64,000 nucleotides of DNA from Magnetospirillum sp. UT-4 (GTDB taxonomy: Bacteria > Pseudomonadota > Alphaproteobacteria > Rhodospirillales > Magnetospirillaceae), in contig NZ_CACVCG010000039.1 of assembly GCF_902729435.1 (NCBI RefSeq), forward strand, positions 1-64,000. Reading direction: 5' to 3'. A program made the position numbers and the translations under genes. Numbering within the stretch: the stretch's first letter is position 1; every line of letters starts with the position of its first letter. Shown here piece after piece: positions 20,144 to 27,219 of the stretch. Below the pieces are notes generated by a model. The model was not told the origin of the DNA. It made no database searches and saw only the letters and a program-made list of their open reading frames with translations.

Positions 20144-20769
20144 GCCCCGCCTCCCCCATGGCCGTCCAGGAAGCCGCGCACCGCCGCGACGAACTGCTGG
20201 GCCGAGGCAATGTCCATGACGAAGGCGAGGTAGCCGCTGATGTCCTTGGCCAGCAGCCGGAAATCGACATGCAGGAACATCACCAGCTCCTCGGCCGGAT
20301 CGGCCCCGCCGGCCAGGATGGCGGCGCCGCGCCCGCGCAGGCAGGCCGGCAGGCTGCTTTCCACCTTGAGCCCGAGCTGGTTGGCGAGGCTGCCCAGGCA
20401 GGCGTTGAGGATGATGTTGCCGACCTCCATCAACGCCTCCTGTTCCAACTCGGTGAGCTGGTCCAGCGGCACCTGGTCGCCCAGCATGTGGCGGACCAGG
20501 TCGAGGCTGCGCCGCTCCGGGAAGATCAGCAGGATGGTGCCCTGGAAGGGTCCCGAGAAGCGCTGGCGCACCGCCACCGAATCGCCGTCGGAGGTCTCGC
20601 TCTCCAGGCGCCGGACGGCCTCGTCCGGGGACAGGAAGTCGACGAAGGGAACCGACAACTGCACCTCGTCCTCGACCAGCCGCGACAGCGACGCGGCGGC
20701 CTGGCCGATGGCGATGTTGAGCATCTCGGTGACCGCGTCGCGCTCGACGGCGCCGATGAACCCGGTCAT
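20140..20769 (-). CDS. cheC: CheC-type CheY-P phosphatase
   Basis: A 209-aa CheC-family protein, which dephosphorylates CheY-P. Two copies of the phosphatase signature are visible. The first is Asp11-x3-Glu15-x2-Asn18 in RDAVTEMLNIAIGQAA, followed by VQLSVPFVDF. The second is EALMEVGNIILNACLGSLAN. Retention of both suggests an active enzyme. The start overlaps the stop of the CheY-like gene by ATGA, and the stop overlaps the start of the GGDEF-EAL gene in the same way. It would act on the adjacent CheY-like protein. CheC is less usual in alphaproteobacteria than CheZ-independent CheY sinks. A longer in-frame extension antisense to nothing but overlapping cheY is rejected. Confidence 0.85.
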   Translation of the reverse strand: MTGFIGAVERDAVTEMLNIAIGQAAASLSRLVEDEVQLSVPFVDFLSPDEAVRRLESETSDGDSVAVRQRFSGPFQGTILLIFPERRSLDLVRHMLGDQVPLDQLTELEQEALMEVGNIILNACLGSLANQLGLKVESSLPACLRGRGAAILAGGADPAEELVMFLHVDFRLLAKDISGYLAFVMDIASAQQFVAAVRGFLDGHGGGGA

Positions 20770-21131
20770 GCCGCCACCCCGTCGAGGAAGGCGACCAACT
20801 CGGCCTGGGCCGCCGGCTTGGACATGAAGCCGACGCCCAGTTCGCCGGCGCGCTGGCGGATGGCGTCCTGGATGTTGGCGGTGAGCAGGGCCACCGGCAC
20901 CAGCGGCGCCACCTCGCGCAGCCGGCGCGCGGCCTCGAGGCCGCCGATGCCGGGCATGTTGACGTCGAGCAGGATGCAGTCGGGCGCGGCGCCGGCGACC
21001 AGCGCCAGCGCATCCTCGCCGCATGTCGCCTCGACCACCGTCCAGCCAGGCCGGGCAGTCTCGATCAGGTGACGCGTCAACATGCGGGCGACCAGCGAGT
21101 CGTCCACCACCAAAACGGTCCTGGCCGTCAT
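20766..21131 (-). CDS. CheY-like single-domain response regulator
   Basis: A 121-aa receiver with no output domain. The acidic pair is in VLVVDDS, the phospho-acceptor is Asp56 in LLDVNMPG, and the conserved Thr and Lys are in LLTANI and SKPA. The ATG at 21129-21131 has GGGGAGG upstream, and earlier starts lack this. It is the first gene of the CheY / CheC / GGDEF-EAL unit and overlaps cheC by four bases. The likely role is to be phosphorylated by an unlinked kinase, reset by CheC, and to modulate the c-di-GMP enzyme or a motor target. That link is inferred from operon structure. Confidence 0.88.
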   Translation of the reverse strand: MTARTVLVVDDSLVARMLTRHLIETARPGWTVVEATCGEDALALVAGAAPDCILLDVNMPGIGGLEAARRLREVAPLVPVALLTANIQDAIRQRAGELGVGFMSKPAAQAELVAFLDGVAA

Positions 21132-21265
21132 GACAGGCCTCCCCTCGGACACCCCCTCCGATGTCCGGGCCTTATCCATCATGCCCCCACCCGAATCTAT
21201 GCTTGACGCACCGCGCCATCGCAAGCCTAAAGTCCGTCGAGGCGGAACAGGGAAGGAAAGCGGAC

Positions 21266-21682
21266 ATGCTCAGCCATCACGCGGCCCTGGTTTATGTCAT
21301 GGTGATGATCTCGGCGGCGGACGGCGACATGACCGACGCCGAACTCGGCACCATCGGCGAAATCGTCAACTTCCTGCCGGTGTTCCACGACTACGACCCC
21401 GACATGCTGCCCCAGACCGCCGGCGCCTGCGCCGACATGATGGACGCCGACGACGGGTTGGAACGCACGCTTTCGGTGATCCGCGCCTCGCTGCCGCCTC
21501 GCCTGCGCGAGACCGCCTATGCCCTGGCCTGCGATGTCGCCGCCTCGGACGGCGAGGCGCACCAGGAGGTGATCCGCCTGCTCGAACTGATCCGCCACCG
21601 CCTGGACATCGACCGCCTGACCGCGGCGGCCATCGAACGCGGCGCCCGGGCCCGCTTCGTCCGCCCCGAAACCGAGACGTGA
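21266..21682 (+). CDS. TerB-family protein, copy 3
   Basis: A 138-aa TerB-family protein. The two characteristic units are VYVMVMISAADGDMTDAELG (about residues 9-28) and YALACDVAASDGEAHQEVIR (about 88-107), each with the ADG/SDG acidic loop followed by a Glu-bearing helix. It is closer to classical TerB than the other two copies in this window and lacks their QRKA and LSLF blocks. It diverges from the CheY operon across 134 bases and is followed 48 bases later by tRNA-Thr. GGAAGG precedes the ATG. Function is unknown. Tellurite resistance should not be assumed, because no other ter genes are present. Confidence 0.8.
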   Translation: MLSHHAALVYVMVMISAADGDMTDAELGTIGEIVNFLPVFHDYDPDMLPQTAGACADMMDADDGLERTLSVIRASLPPRLRETAYALACDVAASDGEAHQEVIRLLELIRHRLDIDRLTAAAIERGARARFVRPETET

Positions 21683-21730
21683 GCGGACTTGCATTCGAGG
21701 CCCCGGAAGGCTAACTTCCCGGGCCTTCGG

Positions 21731-21806
21731 GCCGGCGTAGCTCAGTTGGTAGAGCAGGGCTTTCGTAAAGCCAAGGTCGGGGGTTCGAGTCCCTCCGCCG
21801 GCACCA
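21731..21806 (+). tRNA. tRNA-Thr (anticodon CGU), integration target
   Basis: A 76-base cloverleaf with encoded CCA. Acceptor arms GCCGGCG and CGCCGGC pair, the D arm is GCTC...GAGC, the anticodon loop is TTCGTAA (anticodon CGT, reads ACG) and the T arm is GGGTTCGAGTCCC. Its last 51 bases recur perfectly at 26965-27015, so the gene was the attachment site of the element that follows and was rebuilt on integration. Confidence 0.96.
21756..21806 (+). repeat. attL: 51-bp direct repeat within tRNA-Thr
   Basis: Begins AGGGCTTTCGTAAAGCC and ends GCCGGCACCA. It is identical over 51 bases to 26965-27015, and the flanking bases differ at both ends. It covers the tRNA from the anticodon stem through the CCA, the usual target segment of tyrosine integrases. 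Confidence 0.93.
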
Positions 21807-21940
21807 CTTCTAGCGCATCAGCGCGTCACTTCCCCACAAGATTTCGCGGCCCAGCCTCGCAGGCACTCGCCTTCGCAAAGTTGCGAGGAAAACTGCGAGG
21901 AACCGCCCTCCGCATTTCCGGCGGCCCACGCGCGCCCGGT

Positions 21941-21993
21941 GGCAGGGACGGACGGGACGGTTTCCCTAAGAAACCGTCCCGTCCGTCCCTGCC
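21941..21993. repeat. Perfect 24-bp inverted repeat, candidate origin or oriT
   Basis: Two 24-base arms (21941-21964 and 21970-21993) are perfectly complementary around the loop CCTAA. The arms hold short direct repeats of GGGACGG and GACGGGACGG. There is no T tract, so it is not a standard terminator. It lies in the otherwise non-coding left end of the element (21807-22149), 156 bases before the RepA-like ATPase gene. That place fits a replication origin, an oriT nicking region or a regulatory structure. The rest of that stretch holds no gene I can support. Confidence 0.75.
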
Positions 21994-22149
21994 GCTCCGC
22001 CTGCCCAGCCCGTGGAGGTGAGGCCGTTCGCTCGCACGGTCAAATGCCGCCAGCGCATGCCAGGGCGGATTTTGGCCGGCGCTCCTGCACGTTCATATCC
22101 GCCGCGCTGGGGCACCCCCGCCCCGGCACGACCAAGCAGGAGCACGACC

Positions 22150-23220
22150 ATGAGCTATGAGCGCAAGCCCTTCAAGGCGCCCCACGACCTCGACCTCGCC
22201 TCGGCGCTGGATGCGGCCTTCCGGCCCCGCAACCGGTTCCTGACCCTGTCGGAAATCATGGCCCTGCCGCCCGCCGAATGGCTGGTGAAGGGGCTTGTCC
22301 CGGCCAACGGCTTCCAGGTGGTCTATGGGAAGCCGGGGGCCGGCAAGACGTTCTTCGTCCTGTCGATGGCCCTGTCCATCGCCCACGGAATGCAGTGCTT
22401 CGGCCGTCGGACGGCGCAGGGCAACGTCGCCCTGGTCGCGGGCGAGGGGGTCGTGGGGCTGCAGAACCGGGTGAAGGCGTGGCACCGGTTCCACGGCCTC
22501 GACCTCGACGGCTGCGATGGCGTCGCGGTCCTGCCGCAGCCCAGCAACCTGCTCGACGCCGACAACGTCGAGCAGCTCGTCCTGGACATCCACCACCGGT
22601 TCGGCGGCCAGCCAGTCCGGCTGGTGGTGTTCGACACCCTCGCCCGGTGTTTCGGCGATGGCGACGAGAACCGGCAAGCCGACATGGCGCGCCTGATCGA
22701 GGCCGGCGAACTGGTCCGCCGAGCCCTCGGCTGCGCCGTGTTGTTCGTCCATCATACGCCGAAGGAGGCCGATGAGTTGCGCGGCAGCAGCGTTCTGGAA
22801 GGCGCCTCGGACGCCGTGCTCCGGGTCAGCAAGGGCGACGCCGGCATGGAGGTGTTCGTCCGCAAGATGAAGGACGGAAAGGACAATTTGGCCTTTGGCT
22901 TCGGGATGGAGGCCGTGGAGGTCGGCATCGACGCGGATGGCGACCCCATCCTGACCCCGGTCGCGGTCCTTGAAGGCGAGGTGCGCGAGGGTAGCGCCGC
23001 GCCGGCCGACGCGGCGCCCTCGGGCAAGAACCAGCAGGCCGTCCTGGCGGTGTTGGCGGCCCATGAAGGCGGCCTGACCGACGACGAATGGCGCGACCAG
23101 GCCAAGGCGACCGGGGCCGTCGGCGGGGCGAACCCGAACCGGGCGTTCCGCGAGGCCCGGGCCGCCCTGATGAAGGCCAGGCTGGTCCTGGCGGAAGGCG
23201 ACCGGTTCTTGGCCGCCTGA
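22150..23220 (+). CDS. RepA-like AAA ATPase (helicase/replication protein)
   Basis: A 356-aa RecA-fold ATPase of the AAA_25/RepA type found in plasmids and integrative elements. Walker A is GKPGAGKT (residues 60-67), Walker B is RLVVFDT (about 155-161), and a sensor-like VLFVHHTPK follows near 200. RGSSVLEGASD resembles the RGSSAL motif of hexameric RepA helicases. The C-terminal 90 residues look like a small winged-helix region. The ATG at 22150 has AGGAG eight bases upstream. In the element it probably unwinds or replicates the excised circle. It is followed by a GC-rich hairpin and then the relaxase gene. Confidence 0.82.
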   Translation: MSYERKPFKAPHDLDLASALDAAFRPRNRFLTLSEIMALPPAEWLVKGLVPANGFQVVYGKPGAGKTFFVLSMALSIAHGMQCFGRRTAQGNVALVAGEGVVGLQNRVKAWHRFHGLDLDGCDGVAVLPQPSNLLDADNVEQLVLDIHHRFGGQPVRLVVFDTLARCFGDGDENRQADMARLIEAGELVRRALGCAVLFVHHTPKEADELRGSSVLEGASDAVLRVSKGDAGMEVFVRKMKDGKDNLAFGFGMEAVEVGIDADGDPILTPVAVLEGEVREGSAAPADAAPSGKNQQAVLAVLAAHEGGLTDDEWRDQAKATGAVGGANPNRAFREARAALMKARLVLAEGDRFLAA

Positions 23221-23244
23221 CCGCGACGAAGGCCACGAACACGA

Positions 23245-23267
23245 AAGGGCGGCCAATGGCCGCCCTT
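23245..23267 (+). terminator. Hairpin after RepA-like gene
   Basis: A 10-bp stem AAGGGCGGCC / GGCCGCCCTT with loop AAT, 25 bases after the ATPase stop. Only a weak T-rich tail follows, so termination is plausible but not certain. Confidence 0.55.
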
Positions 23268-23354
23268 CGCGTTTCCGCCCCACGGAATGGGGCACCCCCT
23301 CGCCGCGCAGGAGCGCCACGCGGCATGACGAAGGCGGATTCGGCTGCAACGACA

Positions 23355-23460
23355 GGCAAGGGGTCCAGGGGCAGAGCCCCGGCCTACGGGCCGGCTTTCG
23401 CAAGGCGAAACCCGGCGGAGTAGGTGCCGGGGGCTTGCCCCCGTGCAATCGCGCCCGATG
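23355..23460. repeat. Cluster of short GC-rich hairpins before the relaxase gene
   Basis: Several adjacent palindromes lie here: GGGGCAGAGCCCC, GGCCTACGGGCC, CTTTCGCAAGGCGAAA-type arms and CGGGGGCTTGCCCCCG. The cluster sits directly upstream of the MobV-type gene, the usual position of oriT in this relaxase family. Similar hairpin clusters occur as dispersed repeats in alphaproteobacteria, so an oriT role is only a possibility. Confidence 0.5.
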
Positions 23461-23492
23461 TCGACGGCGGTCGGAATGATGGGGGACACGCG

Positions 23493-24809
23493 ATGTCGGA
23501 ACCGTTCTGCGTGCTGCGGATGGGGCGCAAGTCGCATACCTGGGCGGCCCTGCGCGAGGCGTCCGCCCACACCAGCCGGGATGCTCAATGGCTCGGCAAG
23601 AACATCGACCCCGGCCGGCGCGACCGCAACGAGGTGATGGTGGGCACCGGCGATGTGGTGGCCGATGTGCAGGCCCGGCTGGCGGCAGTGGGCGTCGAGC
23701 CCCGGCCCGGCCAAGTGCTGGCGCGCGAGGTGCTGCTGACCGCAAGCGCATCGTTCTTCGGCGGGCGAGACGGCGACTGGGACGCCGAGCGGCTGGCGGC
23801 GTGGAAGGCGGCGGCGCTGGACTTCCTGCGCGCCGAATGGGGCGACAACTTAGTCACGGTGGTGCTGCACGGCGACGAGGCGGTGCCCCACCTGCATTGC
23901 TGGGCAACCACGACCGTCAGGACGGAAAAGAAGGCGCGGGGGCGGACGCGCAAGGATGGCACCCGTCCGCCGCCGACCATCGGCTGGACAATGAACCACG
24001 ACGCCGTGTTCGGCTCGGGCAAGGGCGCGTTCGCGGAGCGGCAGGACCGCTACGCGGCAGCGATGGCGCCGCTTGGCCTGCGGCGTGGGCTCCGTCAATC
24101 GGGCGCGCAGCACGAGCCCATCCGCGCCTATTATGCTCGCCTGGGCGACGCCACGACGGCGGCAGAGCGGGACCGCGACATTGCCCACGACGCTCGGTTG
24201 GCGGCAATAGCGGAACAGGCGCGGGCCGAGGCACTGCGACACGGCGCCGACCTGCTGGCGGTGGCGGCCAAGGCCGCGCACGCGGAGGCTGAGGACGAGC
24301 GGAGGACAGCCCGCGCGGATGCGGAACGGGCACGGTCGGCGCTGGTCGAGGAACTGGCCGGGGAACGCGCGGCGATCGATGGGATGAAGCGGGCAATGGA
24401 CGGCTTCATCGACCGTAAAGCCCTGCGGGCGGAGTTCGAGGACACGCTGGCGGTGGAGCGGTTGCGCAACGGCCGGGCCGAGCCGTGGAAGGCGTTCGAG
24501 CGTGGGCTGGCCGCCTATGCCGCCGATCTGCGCCAGTTTGGGTCGTGGCGGGCGGCGATGGAGCACCGCGCCCGACGGCACTTCGCGTTTTTGTTCGACC
24601 GCGGCGCCCGTGCCTTGGGCCACGCCTCAGACCTGCACCTGCCGGCGGCGGACGTGGTGGAGGGCGTCCGGGCGTGGTTGCGTCAGGAAGGCGGCGAGGC
24701 ACTCCGCGAAACCCATGGTCGGGTAGTGGGCTGGCTGCGCGACTGGCTTGTGTCGGCCAAGGAAACGGCTCGGGTAGAGGTTGTGCGCGAACGAGGGCGG
24801 GAACGCTGA
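23493..24809 (+). CDS. MobV/Pre-family relaxase
   Basis: A 438-aa plasmid mobilisation enzyme of the Mob/Pre family, which nicks oriT and pilots the single strand in transfer. The family hallmark HGDEAVPHLHCW (residues 126-137) supplies the metal-binding His cluster. The N-terminal region with VLRMGRKSHTWAALREASAHTSR matches the start of the catalytic domain. From about residue 230 the protein is a long charged, Ala-rich coiled-coil region, as in other MobV proteins. The ATG at 23493 follows GGGGGA at a suitable distance. It makes the element mobilizable but not self-transmissible. The family assignment is good, although the catalytic N-terminal residue is not resolved. Confidence 0.82.
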   Translation: MSEPFCVLRMGRKSHTWAALREASAHTSRDAQWLGKNIDPGRRDRNEVMVGTGDVVADVQARLAAVGVEPRPGQVLAREVLLTASASFFGGRDGDWDAERLAAWKAAALDFLRAEWGDNLVTVVLHGDEAVPHLHCWATTTVRTEKKARGRTRKDGTRPPPTIGWTMNHDAVFGSGKGAFAERQDRYAAAMAPLGLRRGLRQSGAQHEPIRAYYARLGDATTAAERDRDIAHDARLAAIAEQARAEALRHGADLLAVAAKAAHAEAEDERRTARADAERARSALVEELAGERAAIDGMKRAMDGFIDRKALRAEFEDTLAVERLRNGRAEPWKAFERGLAAYAADLRQFGSWRAAMEHRARRHFAFLFDRGARALGHASDLHLPAADVVEGVRAWLRQEGGEALRETHGRVVGWLRDWLVSAKETARVEVVRERGRER

Positions 24810-24811
24810 GC

Positions 24812-25111
24812 CTACGGCCCCCAATAATCGAACTTGAAGAGTTTGCCTTTTGGGATGTCGAACTCGATGGCGATACCGCATTCAATCGTATGCCGCCCGG
24901 GTTCAATAGCCCTTGGGGTCCGCATGGGAAAGGGCCAGACCTCCCCATCGACCTTGATTGGGCCGCACCCACCGCCGTTGTCGTCATGAATGGCGAGGTA
25001 AGTCCGCCCATCTGGCGATGCCTCGACAGCACCCCGCAAATAGCCGTCGTCGCACGCCACGACCAGGGCTATTAGCAAACAGGCTCCCAATGTGGCGCCC
25101 CTGCCGATCAT
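24812..25111 (-). CDS. Small lipoprotein, cargo of the mobile element
   Basis: A 99-aa predicted lipoprotein. The signal peptide runs MIGRGATLGACLLIALVVAC, with a lipobox ending in Cys20. A compact beta-rich domain of about 80 residues follows, with RTYLAIHDDNGGGCGPIKVDG. The ATG has GAGGGGG upstream. It ends head-to-head two bases from the relaxase stop and shares a strand with the integrase. I do not recognise the family. On a mobile element such a protein could be an entry-exclusion or immunity lipoprotein, but nothing in the sequence proves this. Codon use is less GC-biased than in core genes. Confidence 0.75.
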   Translation of the reverse strand: MIGRGATLGACLLIALVVACDDGYLRGAVEASPDGRTYLAIHDDNGGGCGPIKVDGEVWPFPMRTPRAIEPGRHTIECGIAIEFDIPKGKLFKFDYWGP

Positions 25112-25297
25112 TACGCCCCCTCAAATGCTGCCGGAAGATTGTGCGGCATCCACGCCACGCTATCAATGCGTTTCCGGGGTGCAGGGCGCAGCCCTGCGGA
25201 GAGCCTTCCGCTGTCCCAGCAGGTAAAGCGATTGGCCCGCGCGACAGACCACCTTGCCACCTTGCCGCCCTCGCGTCTTGCCAAGCACCCAGGCGGT

Positions 25298-26806
25298 TCA
25301 GCCCGACGACCGGCGGCGGGTGGTCGGCAGTTTCAGGATGGCGAAGTCTTCGAAATTTTGTTGGTCCGGGACGTGGTTGTAATGGCGCTCGATCATCTGC
25401 AACGAGGTCATCGTATTGACCGCGACCTTCGCCGTTGGCTGACCGGCCAACAGGGCCTTGGTGATGTAGTAGTGCCGCAGGTCGTAGAGGCTGCGGGGTA
25501 GGCCGTCTCCGGTATGCTCCAGGCCGCATTGGCGCAACACCTTCTTGAACGCCTTGTTCAATGACAGCGGCTGGATGTCGATCAGGGGCGTGTCCGGCGC
25601 CTGCGGTCGGGCATTCAGCAGGCGGGTGATGGCCGGCCAGCACTTGGCCTCGGGCACGATGGCCCACTTGCGCTTCATCTCGCGCAAGCGCTGCGACCCC
25701 TTGTGCGTCAGGCCGGTCAGGATGTAGGGCGTCTCGGCGGTCGCCAGCCACTCGGGCGGCACCTCGTCCCATTCCGGCACCGGGCGGCTCTGCACCATTC
25801 CCCGCGTCAGGCGCACCAGGGTCGAGGGGCGCATTCCCGTCCCGGCCAGGATGTCGATGGCGCACCACAGCACGAAGCGGGACCACGCGGTCGCGTCCTG
25901 CTTCCACTGGTCGCCCAGGAGTTCCTCGGCAAGGGACTGCGGGAAACGCTGTCGGTAGATGCGCATCGCCTCGTCGCGGGCGTCGTTGAACCGCTGGCGC
26001 GCCGTGTCCCGCAGCTTCTTGAACTCCTCCTCGGTGAAGCCGTTGCGCAAGATGGAGTTGCCGATCTTGACGTTCTCGACGTCGGGAAGGTCGTTCTTGC
26101 GCGCCCAGCCCTTTTCCTGCGCGAAGGCGAAGATGGCGCGCAGGATGGACAGTTCCTTGTTGATGGCCGCCGCCGACACCTTCGCCTGGATGCTGCCCAG
26201 GCTGTCGCTGGGCAGGTAGTCCTCGACATTCGGAAATGCCTTCTGCAAGCGGGCGGACTTGGTCCAGCGCTCACGGGCTTGCGCAATGCGCTCGGCGTTG
26301 TGCTTTCGGCGGGCCTCGACCATTTCGCCCCGCCGTTCCTGCCGCCAACCGGCATAGGCGCGTATCTGGGCGCTGTTGATTTCCTCGAGCGGCTTGCGGC
26401 CGATGCGCTCGCCAAAATAGGGCAGCAGGTAGTCCACCATCCGCTGGCGCACGAACTTGCGCTTGCGCACCTCGTCCTCGGACAGTCGGCGCCAATCCGC
26501 CTCGCCGCCCACCCGTTCCTTCAAGAACTGCTCCGCCACGTCTGCGAACAGGTGGCGCCGGGCGCTCTGGCCCCTGGCCCGGCGCTCGCGCGCGGCGGTC
26601 AGCGCCTTGCGCGCGATGACCTTGGCTGCTTCAAGGTCGGCGGTGCCGGTGGATTGCTTGACCTCGTCGCCATCGACGTAGGCATAGAGTTGCCAGCGGC
26701 CCTTCTTGGCACCCGTGCGCCGATACAGGTAGGCTCCCTCGTCCAATACAACCCGCGTCGGCTCGCTGTCGGACGCAGAGGAGGCAGCACGCTTGGACCC
26801 GACCAT
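25298..26806 (-). CDS. Tyrosine integrase
   Basis: A 502-aa tyrosine recombinase that would catalyse integration and excision at the tRNA-Thr site. A SAM-like core-binding region lies around residues 95-260. The catalytic domain has the first Arg in GTGMRPSTLVRL (about 330), the H/R box in LYDLRHYYITKAL (about 442) and the nucleophile Tyr in QMIERHYNHV near the C-terminus (about 478). An insertion between the domains (ARRKHNAERIAQARERWTKS) makes it longer than typical 400-aa integrases. I start at the ATG at 26804-26806, six bases after GGGGAGG. The GTG two codons earlier has no room for a ribosome site. It lies 159 bases inside the right attachment site. Confidence 0.93.
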   Translation of the reverse strand: MVGSKRAASSASDSEPTRVVLDEGAYLYRRTGAKKGRWQLYAYVDGDEVKQSTGTADLEAAKVIARKALTAARERRARGQSARRHLFADVAEQFLKERVGGEADWRRLSEDEVRKRKFVRQRMVDYLLPYFGERIGRKPLEEINSAQIRAYAGWRQERRGEMVEARRKHNAERIAQARERWTKSARLQKAFPNVEDYLPSDSLGSIQAKVSAAAINKELSILRAIFAFAQEKGWARKNDLPDVENVKIGNSILRNGFTEEEFKKLRDTARQRFNDARDEAMRIYRQRFPQSLAEELLGDQWKQDATAWSRFVLWCAIDILAGTGMRPSTLVRLTRGMVQSRPVPEWDEVPPEWLATAETPYILTGLTHKGSQRLREMKRKWAIVPEAKCWPAITRLLNARPQAPDTPLIDIQPLSLNKAFKKVLRQCGLEHTGDGLPRSLYDLRHYYITKALLAGQPTAKVAVNTMTSLQMIERHYNHVPDQQNFEDFAILKLPTTRRRSSG

Positions 26807-26964
26807 TCCCACCTCCCCGTCTTGCCCGCTAGCACCCGAGAGGAAAAGTGCGAGGTGTGCGGCATTTGAGAGGAATGGTCCTGGAAATCCGCCATTTTGT
26901 CAACACTGGCAGGGCGTGAAACAGTGCATATCACCACGTGAAAACCGCATTTTTCTTGGATGCG

Positions 26965-27015
26965 AGGGCTTTCGTAAAGCCAAGGTCGGGGGTTCGAGTC
27001 CCTCCGCCGGCACCA
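26965..27015 (+). repeat. attR: 51-bp direct repeat
   Basis: A perfect copy of 21756-21806, the 3' part of tRNA-Thr. It lacks the acceptor 5' strand and D arm, so it is not a tRNA gene. It marks the right end of the element. The 150 bases between it and the integrase start hold only the integrase promoter region. Confidence 0.93.
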
Positions 27016-27158
27016 TCCATCCTTCAGAAATTAAGCGGTTTTTCCGCACTGAGGCGCACCCAAGCGCAGTCGGGAAAACCATGTTGTGGCATTCGCGAAT
27101 GCCAAGGTGACCTCTTCCACCACCCCATCGCGCCAGCCTACGTCAAGTAAGCCCGCCC

Positions 27159-27189
27159 TTGACATGCGGCATATGTTCCTATATTGTTC
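27159..27189 (+). promoter_or_regulatory. Promoter with alphaproteobacterial LexA (SOS) box
   Basis: A TTGACA -35 (27159-27164) is followed by TATATT (27180-27185) or TATTGT (27182-27187) as -10. Overlapping this is GTTC-N7-GTTC (27175-27189, spacer CTATATT), the operator used by alphaproteobacterial LexA. A repressor here would block the -10. The downstream gene starts at 27220. Confidence 0.7.
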
Positions 27190-27219
27190 CCTCCCGTCTG
27201 ATCGATGGAGGCTTCGTCC

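Larger units (their letters stand above)
21756..27015. mobile_element. Integrative mobilizable element in tRNA-Thr
   Basis: The element lies between two perfect 51-bp direct repeats derived from tRNA-Thr, 5209 bp apart. Its content is a RepA-like ATPase, a MobV-type relaxase, a small lipoprotein and a tyrosine integrase, arranged between one intact tRNA copy on the left and a truncated copy on the right. Large palindromes in the left end and before the relaxase gene could be transfer or replication origins. There are no capsid, tail or conjugation-pore genes. This fits an element that excises with its own integrase and is moved by a helper conjugative system. Mobility is inferred. Confidence 0.85.

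Noticed and set aside
17288-20233. A 981-codon open frame on the plus strand opposite the GGDEF-EAL gene
   Set aside because: It is rich in Gln, Gly, Val, Asp and His without domains and lies antisense to a gene with clear PAS, GGDEF and EAL motifs. Such frames arise from GC bias at codon position three.
26965-27015. A second tRNA-Thr gene
   Set aside because: Only the 3' 51 bases are present. The acceptor 5' strand and D arm are missing, so it is an attachment-site duplicate.
21756-27015. Prophage
   Set aside because: No capsid, tail, portal or terminase genes are present. The relaxase and RepA-like genes indicate a mobilizable element.
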